Of a stretch of 64,000 nucleotides of DNA, positions 36,202 to 45,011 are shown in pieces. The notes beneath the pieces are model-generated. The model was not told the DNA's origin and ran no database searches. It saw only the letters and a program-made list of their open reading frames with translations. A program made the position numbers and the translations under genes. The number at the start of each line of letters is the position of its first letter. The stretch's first letter is position 1. This stretch comes from an uncultured Opitutia bacterium (GTDB taxonomy: Bacteria; Verrucomicrobiota; Verrucomicrobiia; Opitutales; Puniceicoccaceae): assembly GCA_913056175.1 (NCBI GenBank), contig CAJXLM010000006.1, positions 1 to 64,000 of the forward strand, written 5' to 3'.

Positions 36202-37176
36202 GTGAGTAAGAAACGAGCGAGACTGGGCCGCGGGCTCGAAGGCATCCTGCAGGGGGGCACGGCCGCCGGAAAGACTTCCGGGGAGTCCGGCGAGCCGCCC
36301 GCGGCCACCCTGTCCGCGGAATCTCCTGCCGCCGCGCCGGAGGACATCCCCACCGCCAGCGGTTATGCCGCCATCGGGGTCGCCGAAGTCGTCCCCAATC
36401 CCTACCAGCCCCGCCGCGAGATCGAGCCGGCCGCCCTCGAGGAACTGGCCGGCAGCATCCGCGAGGAGGGACTCCTCCAGCCGATCGTCGTGCGCCCGGT
36501 CGGCGGGGGCTACCAGCTCATCGCCGGGGAACGGCGCTGGCGGGCCTTCCAGCATCTTGGGGAGGAGTCCATCCCCGCCCGCATCGTGGAGGGGGACGAC
36601 ACGCGGAGCGCCTCCCTCGCCCTCATCGAAAACCTCCAGCGCGAGGAGCTGAATCCAGTGGAAGAGGCCCTCGGGCTGGCCAGCCTCGTCAACGATTTCG
36701 ACCTGACCCAGGCCGAGGCCGCCCGGCGGGTCGGCAAGGGCCGGGCCACCATCGCCAACGCCCTCCGCCTCCTCCAGCTCAGCCCGGAAATTCTCCAGGA
36801 ACTCGCCAGTGGCCGGCTCAGCACGGGACATGCGAAGGTCCTCCTCGGGGTCGAGGACGAGCGCACCCGTCGGCGGCTCGCCCAACTGGCCACCCGCGAG
36901 CAGTGGTCGGTCCGGCGGCTGGAGGAAGCCGTCGCCGCCAGCCGTACTTCGACGGCCCGCCCTTCCCCCGCGCCCACCACGCGCACCTCCACGGCCCGCG
37001 ACAGCCAGTTCGAGGCCGTTCGGCAGCGGGTCGAGGAGCACCTGCACGCTCCCGTGCAGTTGGAGTCCCGCGGCCGCGGCGGCCAACTCCGGGTGCGCTT
37101 CGACAATCCCGACGATCTCCAGCGCATCCTCGACCGACTCGGAATCGGTGCGGTCGACAGCGGGAAATCGGCTTGA
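36202..37176 (+). CDS. parB: Chromosome-partitioning protein ParB
   Basis: 324 residues from a GTG with AGGAA upstream, opening SKKRARLGRGLEGIL as ParB/Spo0J proteins do. The ParB N-domain/CTPase (about residues 52-140) holds NPYQPRREIE and GERRWRAFQ (arginine patch), then ENLQREELNPVEEA. The helix-turn-helix for parS (DLTQAEAARRVGKGRATIANALRLL) and a C-terminal dimer region follow. It loads SMC and segregates the origin. No parA precedes it; the LysM gene stands there instead. I saw no perfect parS site nearby. Confidence 0.95.
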   Translation: MSKKRARLGRGLEGILQGGTAAGKTSGESGEPPAATLSAESPAAAPEDIPTASGYAAIGVAEVVPNPYQPRREIEPAALEELAGSIREEGLLQPIVVRPVGGGYQLIAGERRWRAFQHLGEESIPARIVEGDDTRSASLALIENLQREELNPVEEALGLASLVNDFDLTQAEAARRVGKGRATIANALRLLQLSPEILQELASGRLSTGHAKVLLGVEDERTRRRLAQLATREQWSVRRLEEAVAASRTSTARPSPAPTTRTSTARDSQFEAVRQRVEEHLHAPVQLESRGRGGQLRVRFDNPDDLQRILDRLGIGAVDSGKSA

Positions 37177-37212
37177 CGCCGCCGTTTTTCCGTCGGAATC
37201 TTTCTCTCAGTC

Positions 37213-37288
<76 letters not shown>

Positions 37289-37416
37289 CAAAGCTCGCGA
37301 CTCGCTCGATGGCTCCGAAGAGAAGACCTAATTCCTTCTTGGCGAAAATTCGGTAGCCTCTTCCCCCAACGGGATGTTTCGAAAGCCCCGTTCCCACAGG
37401 TAAGCTTCTTTTTTTA

Positions 37417-37494
37417 TGGTCGGGATGACTGGATTCGAACCAGCGACCTCTGCGTCCCGAACGCAGCGCTCTCGCCAAGCTGAGCTACATCCCG
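37417..37494 (-). tRNA. tRNA-Pro (CGG)
   Basis: On the minus strand: acceptor CGGGATG pairs with CATCCCG, the anticodon arm CTGCG-TTCGGGA-CGCAG reads CGG, the T-arm is TGGTTCGAATCCA, the discriminator is A, and CCA is encoded (37419-37417). It faces tRNA-Gly across 128 bases. Confidence 0.96.
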
Positions 37495-37551
37495 CCTAGA
37501 AAAGGATCCAACCACATTCCCCCGGCACGCGCAAGCGCGGAAGCCACCGGA

Positions 37552-38244
37552 TTAGGGCAGGTCCTTGCGGGTGGGCTCCACGCGGGTGGGTGGAACACGG
37601 GGAAGCTGTGCCGGACCGATGGTCCGGCGCAGCAGGAAGCGGTAGATCGCGGAGGAGACGAACCCGGCAAGAAGCCCGAGAAGGATTCCCCCGAGGAAGG
37701 TGCCCCCGAAGAGGCGCCCGAAAAGGTCGAGGATGAGGTTTACGCCGTCCGCCCGGGTCTCCTGCACGAGGAAGCGGAGGGTTTCGTGGAAGTTGTGGCC
37801 CTTTTCCTTGGCCTCCTCGAAGAGCTTCCCATAGCGCACCGGAGACCTCCCGAAGAAGAGATTCAGGAAAACGTTGCCGACGAGGTAGTTCATGTACCAG
37901 AGGGGCAGCACCGTGAGGGGGTTGGAAACGAGCTGGAGCCCGGCGAGGACGACGAGGTTCGCCCGGAAGACGAGCGCCGCGACAAAAGAGAGGATCAGCT
38001 GGAGCCCGTACAGCGGGACGAGGGCGATCACCCAGCCCGCGTAGAGGGCCGGGACCACCTGGGCCCGGCGGAAGGACCAGAGGTACATCCGCCGCAGGGC
38101 CGTGCCGGAGAACCACCTGAGCACGGGGTAACGCCGGATGTTCGACCGTCGCGGGAGGGGGCGCAGCAAGCGCTTCACGCGGCGAATCCGCTCGAAGCGG
38201 CGCTCCCGCAGGCGCGGATCCTCGCTGTCACCCGGCGGCTCCAT
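37552..38244 (-). CDS. DUF2062 membrane protein
   Basis: 230 residues from MEPPGDSEDPRLRERRFERIRRVKRLLRPLPRRSN, a strongly basic N-terminus. Three or four membrane helices follow with the DUF2062 pattern: VVPALYAGWVIALVPLYGLQLILSFVAALVFRANLVVLAGLQLVSNPLTVLPLWYMNYLVG, where the NPLT segment is typical. The C-terminal tail is Pro/Arg-rich. Function is unknown in general; some members sit next to lipid or glycosyl transfer genes. It starts four bases after the glycerate kinase stop, so they share an mRNA. Confidence 0.85.
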   Translation of the reverse strand: MEPPGDSEDPRLRERRFERIRRVKRLLRPLPRRSNIRRYPVLRWFSGTALRRMYLWSFRRAQVVPALYAGWVIALVPLYGLQLILSFVAALVFRANLVVLAGLQLVSNPLTVLPLWYMNYLVGNVFLNLFFGRSPVRYGKLFEEAKEKGHNFHETLRFLVQETRADGVNLILDLFGRLFGGTFLGGILLGLLAGFVSSAIYRFLLRRTIGPAQLPRVPPTRVEPTRKDLP

Positions 38245-38248
38245 CCCC

Positions 38249-39424
38249 CTACGGCGTTCGCCTCTCCAGGAGAAGGGCGGTCGCCCTGGCCACGCGTTCC
38301 CGCAGGCGTGGACCCGTCGTGGCGAGGGCTTCGGCCAGCGGGAGGTCCACCGGGGAAAGCTCCTCCGCGTGCAGGCCGGGCCCGAGCGAACGGAGATCCT
38401 CCCGGGCTTCCGGGGCAATCCGCCCGGCCAACAGGTACACCGGACAACCCGCCGCAAGGGCCCGCCGGGCCAACTCGACCGGACCCTTCCCCGTGAGTGA
38501 GCTGGCATCCACCCGGCCCTCCCCGGTCCAGACCACCGGGCCGCGCGCCCACTCCTCCTCCAGCCGGTGCACCGCCGCAAAGACCTCGAAACCGGAAACC
38601 CGCCGCACCGGGAACCACCAGCCCAGCCCGCAGGCCGTACCCCCGGCCGCGCCGCTCCCGGCGGCGGCGGGCGGCAGCGAGGATCCCCCGGTGCGCTCGA
38701 GGCCGGCCCAGAGGGTCCGGAGCGCTCGCTCCGCCCCGGCCGGATCCTCCACCCCCTTCTGCGGGCCGTAGCGGTGGCTGGCCCCCTCCGGACCGAAGAG
38801 GGGCGCGTCCACATCGGTCGCCGCCACGAGGGGCACCGGTATCAGGCCGCTCGGCCGCTCGGGCTTGGGCAGGTCCCGGAAACCGGCCGGCCGGAGCCGC
38901 TCCCCCGCGCCCGGCCACTGCGCCCCGAGGGCCTGCAGGGCCCCCGCACCGAGGTCGTTGGTGGCCGAACCGCCCAGCCCGAGGAGAATGCGGTCGGCCC
39001 CGCCCTCCAGCGCCCGGAGGAGCAGCTCCCCCACCCCGTGGGTGGAGCTCTCCCCGGGGTCCCGCTCCTCCGGCCGGAGGAGGCCGAGACCGCTGGCCGA
39101 GGCGAGGTCCGCCACCGCCACCCGCTCGGTGGTGGATTCCACCCCGAGCAAGAGGGCCGCCGCGGGGGGCAGGCGTTCTGCGGCCACCCAGCCTACGCCG
39201 GCCTCCACCGGCCGGCCGAGGGGATCGGGCACGACGGCCCGCTGCCACTCCCCCCCGACGGCCGCCACCACGCTCCGCGCGAAGCCCTCGCCCCCGTCGC
39301 TCAGGGGCAGGCGTCGGACCGTGGCGGCCGGATCCACCGACCGCACGCCCTCGGCGGCCCACTCCCCGGCCTCCTCCGCAGAAAGGGCTCCACGGTACTT
39401 GTCGAAGGCGAGGACCATGCGCAT
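38249..39424 (-). CDS. Glycerate 2-kinase (GlxK/GarK family)
   Basis: 391 residues from MRMVLAFDKYRGALSAEEAG (family start ApDkfKGslsa-like; a second ATG is six bases on). LPLSDGGEGFARSVV, ILLGLGGSATNDLGAGALQALGAQW, ATDVDAPLFGPEGASHRYGPQKG and VVWTGEGRVDASSLTGKGP are the family hallmarks in order. It phosphorylates glycerate to 2-phosphoglycerate. With serine and glycine turnover in this genome it may link one-carbon metabolism to glycolysis, but it is not in that operon. Confidence 0.93.
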   Translation of the reverse strand: MRMVLAFDKYRGALSAEEAGEWAAEGVRSVDPAATVRRLPLSDGGEGFARSVVAAVGGEWQRAVVPDPLGRPVEAGVGWVAAERLPPAAALLLGVESTTERVAVADLASASGLGLLRPEERDPGESSTHGVGELLLRALEGGADRILLGLGGSATNDLGAGALQALGAQWPGAGERLRPAGFRDLPKPERPSGLIPVPLVAATDVDAPLFGPEGASHRYGPQKGVEDPAGAERALRTLWAGLERTGGSSLPPAAAGSGAAGGTACGLGWWFPVRRVSGFEVFAAVHRLEEEWARGPVVWTGEGRVDASSLTGKGPVELARRALAAGCPVYLLAGRIAPEAREDLRSLGPGLHAEELSPVDLPLAEALATTGPRLRERVARATALLLERRTP

Positions 39425-39469
39425 GCCGGGCGGGGGAGCCGGTTCGGTGAGGTCAGAGCGGCGGGATTG

Positions 39470-41233
39470 TCAACGCAGCTCGCGCCCGGTCTTCCCGTCC
39501 AGCACCTTGAAGTTCTCCACGTGGTAGGAGGGATCGGCTCGGAAGGACAGGTTGACCCCGTAGCTCCTTTCCAGCTCGAGGAGGTGCGGCTCGTCCTCGG
39601 AGCGGAGCCGCTCGAGATTCACGGGGTGGAGGAGCACCCGCAGGAAGAGCGGCTCGCCGGTCCCGTTCCCCTGCCGGCGGGCGTGCCGGGCCACGTTCAC
39701 GAGCCGCCGCTGGATCTCCACGCTGAGCGAGCGCGGCGACTTCACGATGCCCCGCCCGTTGCAGTAGGGGCAGGAGGTGTAGATGCCGCTGGAATGGCTC
39801 TCCTTGTGCCGCTGGCGGCTCATCTGGAGGAGGCCCAGCTGGGAAATCGGCAGGACGTGGCTCTTCGCGCTGTCCTTGGCCATTTCGTCCTTCATCCGCT
39901 GGTAGACGGCGGTGCGGTCCCGCTTCTGCTTCATGTCGATGAAGTCGATCACGATGAGTCCGCCGATGTTGCGCAGGCGGATCTGGCGGGCCGCCTCCTG
40001 GGCCGCCTCGAGGTTTGCCCGCACGATGAAGTCCTTCCCGTCCTTGCTGCCGCCCTTGTGGCCGCCGGTGTTCACGTCGATCGAGACCATCGCCTCGGTC
40101 TCCTCGATGACGATCTCCCCGCCGCTGGGCAGGGGCACCTTCCGCATGAAGGTCTGCTCGATCTGCCGCTCCACGTTGAAGCGCTCGAAGATGGGGATGT
40201 TCTCCTCGAAGAGGCTGATCTTCGAGCGGGAGCGGGAGGAGATCTGCCCGACGAGGCCCACCATCCGCCGGTGGGCCTCCGGGTTGTCGATGATCACGCG
40301 GTCGATGTCCTCGGTGAGGAAGTCGCGCACGGTCCGCTCGACGAGGTCCGGCTCCTGGTAGACGCAGGCGGTCTTCCGGCCCTTGCCGATCCGTTCCTGG
40401 ATCTCCTCCCACTGCTTGAGGAGGAGGTGCAGGTCGCGCACGAAGAACCGTGCCTTCTTGCCCTCGCCGGCAGTCCGCAGGATCACCCCCATCCCCTCGG
40501 GGAGCGTCAGCTCCCGAAGGATCCGCTTCAACCGGCTCCGCTCGTTGCGGTCCTCGATCTTCCGGGAAATCCCGCACTGGCCGGAAAAGGGCATGAGCAC
40601 GAGGAAGCGGCCGGGCAGGGAAATATTCGTGGTGGTCCGCGGGCCCTTGCTCCCGATGGTCGCCTTGGTCACCTGCACGACAATCTCGGTCCCGACGGGG
40701 TACTTCTCGGGGATGTCCTTGACGGTGATCTTCGGCGCGCCCTTCCCCTCGGGGGCCTGCTTCCGGTTCTCCCGGACAATCTCCACGGTGGAGTCGTTCG
40801 CCGCGGGCAGCATGTCCCAGTAGTGCAGGAAGGCGTTCTTCGGCTCCCCGATGTCCACGAAGGCCGCCTTCAAACCGGGCTCGAGGTTCTGCACCCGGCC
40901 CTTGTAGATGGTGCCGACCATCCGGTCATCCCCCTGCCGCTCGACCTCGAACTTCTCGAGGACCCCGTTGCGCAGGAGGGCCACCCGGGTCTCGAGGGGC
41001 TCGGCGTTGATGACTAGCTCGGCGAAGTCCTTGCGCTCCCGCTTGAGGGCCCGGACCATCCGGGTCACCACGGGCTGCTGGCGGGCCCGGTTCTCCGCCT
41101 CGGCCTGCAGCTGCTCCTCGGGGAGGGCCTCGACGGCCTCCTCGGCCGGGGGCTGCTCAAGCTCCTCGCGGTGCTTCTCTTCGGGCGGGGCCACGGAGCC
41201 CCGGTTGTCGCTGGAATGGGATGATGAACTCAT
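39470..41233 (-). CDS. rng: Ribonuclease E/G family endoribonuclease
   Basis: 587 residues from [14 protein letters not shown] (AGAGGA five bases before the ATG). About 60 acidic, Glu/Ala-rich residues precede the catalytic part. This comprises the S1-like segment [34 protein letters not shown], the DNase I-like catalytic region [28 protein letters not shown], and the zinc-link CPYCNGRGI (about residues 498-506). The length is between RNase G and bacterial RNase E. It cuts AU-rich single-stranded mRNA and matures rRNA. It lies 90 bases downstream of rodA, the same neighbourhood as E. coli rng with the mre/rod genes. Confidence 0.94.
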   Translation of the reverse strand: MSSSSHSSDNRGSVAPPEEKHREELEQPPAEEAVEALPEEQLQAEAENRARQQPVVTRMVRALKRERKDFAELVINAEPLETRVALLRNGVLEKFEVERQGDDRMVGTIYKGRVQNLEPGLKAAFVDIGEPKNAFLHYWDMLPAANDSTVEIVRENRKQAPEGKGAPKITVKDIPEKYPVGTEIVVQVTKATIGSKGPRTTTNISLPGRFLVLMPFSGQCGISRKIEDRNERSRLKRILRELTLPEGMGVILRTAGEGKKARFFVRDLHLLLKQWEEIQERIGKGRKTACVYQEPDLVERTVRDFLTEDIDRVIIDNPEAHRRMVGLVGQISSRSRSKISLFEENIPIFERFNVERQIEQTFMRKVPLPSGGEIVIEETEAMVSIDVNTGGHKGGSKDGKDFIVRANLEAAQEAARQIRLRNIGGLIVIDFIDMKQKRDRTAVYQRMKDEMAKDSAKSHVLPISQLGLLQMSRQRHKESHSSGIYTSCPYCNGRGIVKSPRSLSVEIQRRLVNVARHARRQGNGTGEPLFLRVLLHPVNLERLRSEDEPHLLELERSYGVNLSFRADPSYHVENFKVLDGKTGRELR

Positions 41234-41323
41234 AATGTCCTCTGGGCAGGGGGTTGGTGGGCGCGGAGGACTCATTCCTTGGTTTCCACCAGGGCCGGGT
41301 GGAAGATCGAGATCGATGACCGC

Positions 41324-42562
41324 TCATGAGAAATCCTTTCGAAAGCGGTAAACGGATTGGACAAGGCCCTGCAGAGCACAGCAGCTCAACAGGAAGGAGC
41401 CTCCATAGGTAAGAAAGGGAAGCGGCAGGCCGGTCACGGGCGTCAGGCCCATGGTCATGCCGATATTGATGAAGACATGGACGAGGAGGAGCACGCTCAC
41501 GCCGGTGGCCAGGAGCATCCCGAAGCGATCGCGGGCCAGCCCGGCGATGCGGAACCCGTTCAGGATGATGACCCCGAAAAGCAGCAGGACGAGGCTGCTC
41601 CCGGCGAAGCCGGTCTCCTCCGCCAGCACGGCGAAGATGAAGTCGTTGTGGGCCACGGCCGAGGGCAGGTAGCCGAGCAGGGCCTGGGTGCCGTGGCCCC
41701 ACCCTTTTCCCCACATGCCGCCGGAGCCGATCGAGATCCTCGATTGGTTGACGTTCCAGGTGTCGCCGATCCCGCGGGGGTCGACCACCTCGGGAATCAC
41801 GAAGGAGAGGATCCGGTCGCGCTGGTAATCCCGCAGCGGCAGGAGGGACTGGTCCTCGTAGGCTGCCGCCGGCTCCTCCTCCGCCGCGTAGGCATGCTGG
41901 TAGTAGAGATAGGAATCCGCCGCGAGCACCGAGAGGAGCAGGGCGAAGACCCCGAACGACGCGTAAAAGAAGCGGACGGAGAGCTTCGAGACGTAGAGCA
42001 TCCCGAAAACGAGCGGCGGGAACACGAGGGTCGAGCCGAGGTCGGGCTGCAGGAAGATCAGCAGCATGGGAATCGCGCTGAGCACCGCCACGGTCGCGAG
42101 CGTGCCGAGGGAGGAGGAGAAGTGCTCCACCCGCGAGCGCGCCAGCACCGAGGCCACCATCACGAGGACCGCGATCTTCGCCAGCTCGGTGGGCTGCACC
42201 CGCACGACCCCGAGGTCGACCCAGCGGCGCGAGCCGTAGATTTCCACGCCGAGCGGGGTCATCACGAGGAGCAGCCCGACGATGCCCGCCGCATACACCC
42301 AGTGCGCCTTCTGCAGGAGAACCTTGTAGTTGACCGCCGAGACGAATGCGTACACCGCTGCCCCAAGGACGAGCCAGATGATCTGCATTTTCCACAAGCC
42401 GCCCCCCGAATACGCCTGCGCCGAATGGATGAAGAACACTCCGGCAAGGCCGAGCAGGGCCATGCTCACGGGGGTGATCCAGTCGGCCCGGGGCTCCCGG
42501 GCGGTCGCCGAGAAATCGTCCGCGGAACGGGAAATTGATTTATGGTACGGAGAGGCGGCCAT
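41324..42562 (-). CDS. rodA: Rod-shape-determining glycosyltransferase RodA
   Basis: 412 residues with about ten membrane helices and the SEDS signatures: GSRRWVDLGVVRVQPTELAKIAVLVM, FLQPDLGSTLVF, QSRISIGSGGMWGKGWGHGTQALLGYLPSAVAHNDFIFAVLAEETGF and GLPLPFLTYGGSFLLSC. It polymerises lipid II for cell elongation. A loop of about 30 residues, YYQHAYAAEEEPAAAYEDQSLLPLR, is longer than usual. Only 32 bases separate its start from the divergent LOG gene, so one of the promoters must lie inside a coding start, or the true rodA start is further in. Confidence 0.95.
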   Translation of the reverse strand: MAASPYHKSISRSADDFSATAREPRADWITPVSMALLGLAGVFFIHSAQAYSGGGLWKMQIIWLVLGAAVYAFVSAVNYKVLLQKAHWVYAAGIVGLLLVMTPLGVEIYGSRRWVDLGVVRVQPTELAKIAVLVMVASVLARSRVEHFSSSLGTLATVAVLSAIPMLLIFLQPDLGSTLVFPPLVFGMLYVSKLSVRFFYASFGVFALLLSVLAADSYLYYQHAYAAEEEPAAAYEDQSLLPLRDYQRDRILSFVIPEVVDPRGIGDTWNVNQSRISIGSGGMWGKGWGHGTQALLGYLPSAVAHNDFIFAVLAEETGFAGSSLVLLLFGVIILNGFRIAGLARDRFGMLLATGVSVLLLVHVFINIGMTMGLTPVTGLPLPFLTYGGSFLLSCCALQGLVQSVYRFRKDFS

Positions 42563-42594
42563 CCTCGTCGGAGACGATGGGACAGGGAGGGAAC

Positions 42595-43455
42595 ATGGAC
42601 AAGTCTGAACCCGAGTGGGAGCTGAAACCTCCGAAGGCTTACGACAACCCGCGCTTCCTCCACAGCGATGCCGGCCGGCCGCTGCGGATGCTCGCCGAGC
42701 TGAGCGAGCCGGGGGTCCGGCTGGCCCGGCACGGGGTCACTCATACGGTCGTGTTCTTTGGCTCGGCCCGCAATCCCAACCCGGAGGAGGCGGAGGCCCA
42801 CTTGGAGGCCCTGCGGGAGCATCGCTCCGGCCCGGCCCTCTCCGCGGAGGCCGAGGCCCGCACGGAGCGCCGGGCGGCCCGCGTGCGGCGGGCCCTCCAC
42901 TACTACGAGCTGGCCCGCCAGCTCAGCCGCGTCCTCACGGAGTGGAGCCTTGCCCAGGAGGATCCCGACCGCCGTTTCCTGGTGTGTTCCGGAGGCGGCC
43001 CGGGGATCATGGAGGCGGCCAACCGCGGGGCCCACGACGCGGGCGGACGCTCCGTCGCCTTCGGGATTTCCCTGCCCTTTGAGGAGAGGCTCAACGCGTA
43101 CTGCGACAACGACCTCAGCTTCGACTTCCACTACTTCTTCGTGCGGAAGTACTGGTTCTTCTTCCACGCCCGCGCGCTGGTCATCTTTCCCGGCGGCTTC
43201 GGCACCCTCGACGAGCTTTTCGAGGTGCTCACGCTCGTGCAGAACCGCAAGACCTCCCGGGCCTTCCGCATTGTCCTAGTCGGCCGCGAGTTCTGGGAGG
43301 CCGCCCTCAACTTCTCCCTGCTAGTGGAGTGGGACGTGATCTCCGCCGAGGATCTCGGCCTCTTCTCCATCGTGGACCGCTGCGAGGAGGCCCGCGACCT
43401 GGTGCTGGAGGCCTTCGCCGCCACCGGCGAGGAGACCGAAGTGCCCCCGCGCTGA
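42595..43455 (+). CDS. LOG-family protein (cytokinin riboside phosphoribohydrolase-like)
   Basis: 286 residues from an ATG with GGGAGGGA upstream. A polar extension of about 50 residues precedes the Rossmann-like LOG domain: THTVVFFGSARNPN, FLVCSGGGPGIMEAANRGAHDAGG (GGGxGxM) and LVIFPGGFGTLDELFEVLTLVQN (PGGxGTxxE). These enzymes split nucleoside monophosphates to base and ribose 5-phosphate. Many are misnamed lysine decarboxylases. An insert between the two motifs makes it longer than plant LOG. Confidence 0.9.
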   Translation: MDKSEPEWELKPPKAYDNPRFLHSDAGRPLRMLAELSEPGVRLARHGVTHTVVFFGSARNPNPEEAEAHLEALREHRSGPALSAEAEARTERRAARVRRALHYYELARQLSRVLTEWSLAQEDPDRRFLVCSGGGPGIMEAANRGAHDAGGRSVAFGISLPFEERLNAYCDNDLSFDFHYFFVRKYWFFFHARALVIFPGGFGTLDELFEVLTLVQNRKTSRAFRIVLVGREFWEAALNFSLLVEWDVISAEDLGLFSIVDRCEEARDLVLEAFAATGEETEVPPR

Positions 43456-43507
43456 CCCCGCCCGGCGGCGGAAGGGGGCGGCCGGGCACCGGGCCTGCGC
43501 GAGGACC

Positions 43508-44980
43508 CTACACGCAGACCGCCTGGGGTCCGCGCTCGGCGATGATCTCGGCCACCGGCTCCGGAACGAGTTCCCGCCAGGAATCGTCCCCGCGCTCGAG
43601 GCGCTCGAGCACGTCCGCCGCCAGCACCTTCAGGTTGTCCCGGGAGACCTGGCGGACGGGCTCGATCGAACCGGTCTCGAGGAGGTACCGGTACAGGCTG
43701 CGCAGGTGCGAGGCCACCTCGAGGTTCTCCGCGGTGATGAGGACATCCCCGGAGAGGTCGCCCGCGCTGACGGCCGCCTTCGCCGGGGCCGCCAGCGATT
43801 TCCGGTTCTGGTAGGCGAGGAAGGCGGAGGCGGTCATCGGGTACACGTACACCTTCACGTCCTCCTTGAAGAGGCGGCCGAAGGACTCGAGGATCCCACC
43901 GTCGAGCCGCTCGTAGTGGGACTCGTCGAGAATCTGGGTGAGGGTGTTGATCCCGAGGACGAGGCCGATGGGCAGGTGGGTGTACCGGCGCAGGTAGGCG
44001 GCCAACCGGAAGAACTCGAAGTAGTTGGAAACGAGGACGGAGTAGCCGAGGGAGTTGATCATGTCCGCGCGGCAGAGGAAGTCGTCGTAGTCGATCCCCC
44101 CGTCCGCGCTCAGGGTGTTCATGGTGATCTCCATGATCACCTCCACCTTCTGCCCCCGCACGTTCGGCTGCTGCAGGAACTGGGCGGCGGCCCCCTCCAT
44201 CATGTCCACGTTCACCCGGGTGACCGGGCGGAAGCTGCCGCGCTCCACGAGGAGGGCCTTCTTGTAGAGGATCTCCGAGGGCTGGAGGACGGCGTTCCCC
44301 GCCGCGAAAAGGACCGCGTTCGTCAGGCCCTTTTCCACGAGCTTGAGACTGAGGACGCGGTTGTTCGCCCCGAAGAAGGCGGGCCCCTCCATCTCGATCA
44401 TGTCCACCTCGATGCGGCTGCCCCGCAGGTTGTCCACGAGTCCCTCGATGAAGCTGTCCGGGTCCGAGTGCAGGTAGAAGCCTCCGTGCAGCATGTTGAC
44501 CCCGAAAATCCCGAGCGCCTCCTGCTGCTTCATGTTCGAGTCGTCGAGCATGCGCACGTGCAGGATCACGTCGTTGGCGGGGCCCCGGGGCTCGGTCTGG
44601 AAGCGCAGGCCCATCCAGCCGTGGCACTCGTTCGTCCCCTCGTAGTTCCGGGCGGAGACGGTGTTCGCGTAGACGAAGAAACGGGTCGAGTCGCCCCGTT
44701 CCTCCTGCAACCGTTCCTCGAGGAGCTCGTACTCGTGGTCGAGCATCTGCAGGAGCCGATCCCGGGAGACGTAGCGCTTCGCCTTCCCGTAGATCTCGTC
44801 GCTGAATTTCATGTCGTAGGCCGACATGCTCTTGGCCACCGTCCCCGCCGCGCCCCCGGCCACGAAGAAGTGCCGGGCCACCTCCTGGCCGGCCCCGATC
44901 TCCGCGAAGGTGCCGTACAGGGAGTTGTCGAGGTTGACGGTGAGAGCCTTGCGGTTCGTGGTGAGGGTCTTGCTCTCCAT
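43508..44980 (-). CDS. Conserved 490-aa protein of unknown function
   Basis: 490 residues from MESKTLTTNRKALTVNLDNSLYGTFAEIGAGQEVARHFFVAGGAAGTVAKSMSAYD-like opening (quoted in part: LDNSLYGTFAEIGAGQEVAR). I recall relatives in Bacteroidota and Planctomycetes that databases call 'TonB-dependent receptor' or nicotinate-nucleotide adenylyltransferase. Nothing here supports either label: no signal peptide, no TonB plug, no barrel. The protein looks soluble, with alternating beta-alpha elements and conserved blocks ECHGWMGLRFQ, IFGVNMLHGGFYL and MEGPAFFGANNRVLSLKL. It lies 31 bases downstream of the MFS gene on the same strand. Confidence 0.8.
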   Translation of the reverse strand: MESKTLTTNRKALTVNLDNSLYGTFAEIGAGQEVARHFFVAGGAAGTVAKSMSAYDMKFSDEIYGKAKRYVSRDRLLQMLDHEYELLEERLQEERGDSTRFFVYANTVSARNYEGTNECHGWMGLRFQTEPRGPANDVILHVRMLDDSNMKQQEALGIFGVNMLHGGFYLHSDPDSFIEGLVDNLRGSRIEVDMIEMEGPAFFGANNRVLSLKLVEKGLTNAVLFAAGNAVLQPSEILYKKALLVERGSFRPVTRVNVDMMEGAAAQFLQQPNVRGQKVEVIMEITMNTLSADGGIDYDDFLCRADMINSLGYSVLVSNYFEFFRLAAYLRRYTHLPIGLVLGINTLTQILDESHYERLDGGILESFGRLFKEDVKVYVYPMTASAFLAYQNRKSLAAPAKAAVSAGDLSGDVLITAENLEVASHLRSLYRYLLETGSIEPVRQVSRDNLKVLAADVLERLERGDDSWRELVPEPVAEIIAERGPQAVCV

Positions 44981-45011
44981 ACGGGGTGCCGGGTTTGGGA
45001 AGGGGGGAGGG

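Noticed and set aside
43508-44980. Annotation as TonB-dependent receptor
   Set aside because: No signal peptide, plug or beta-barrel features; the sequence is that of a soluble alpha/beta protein.
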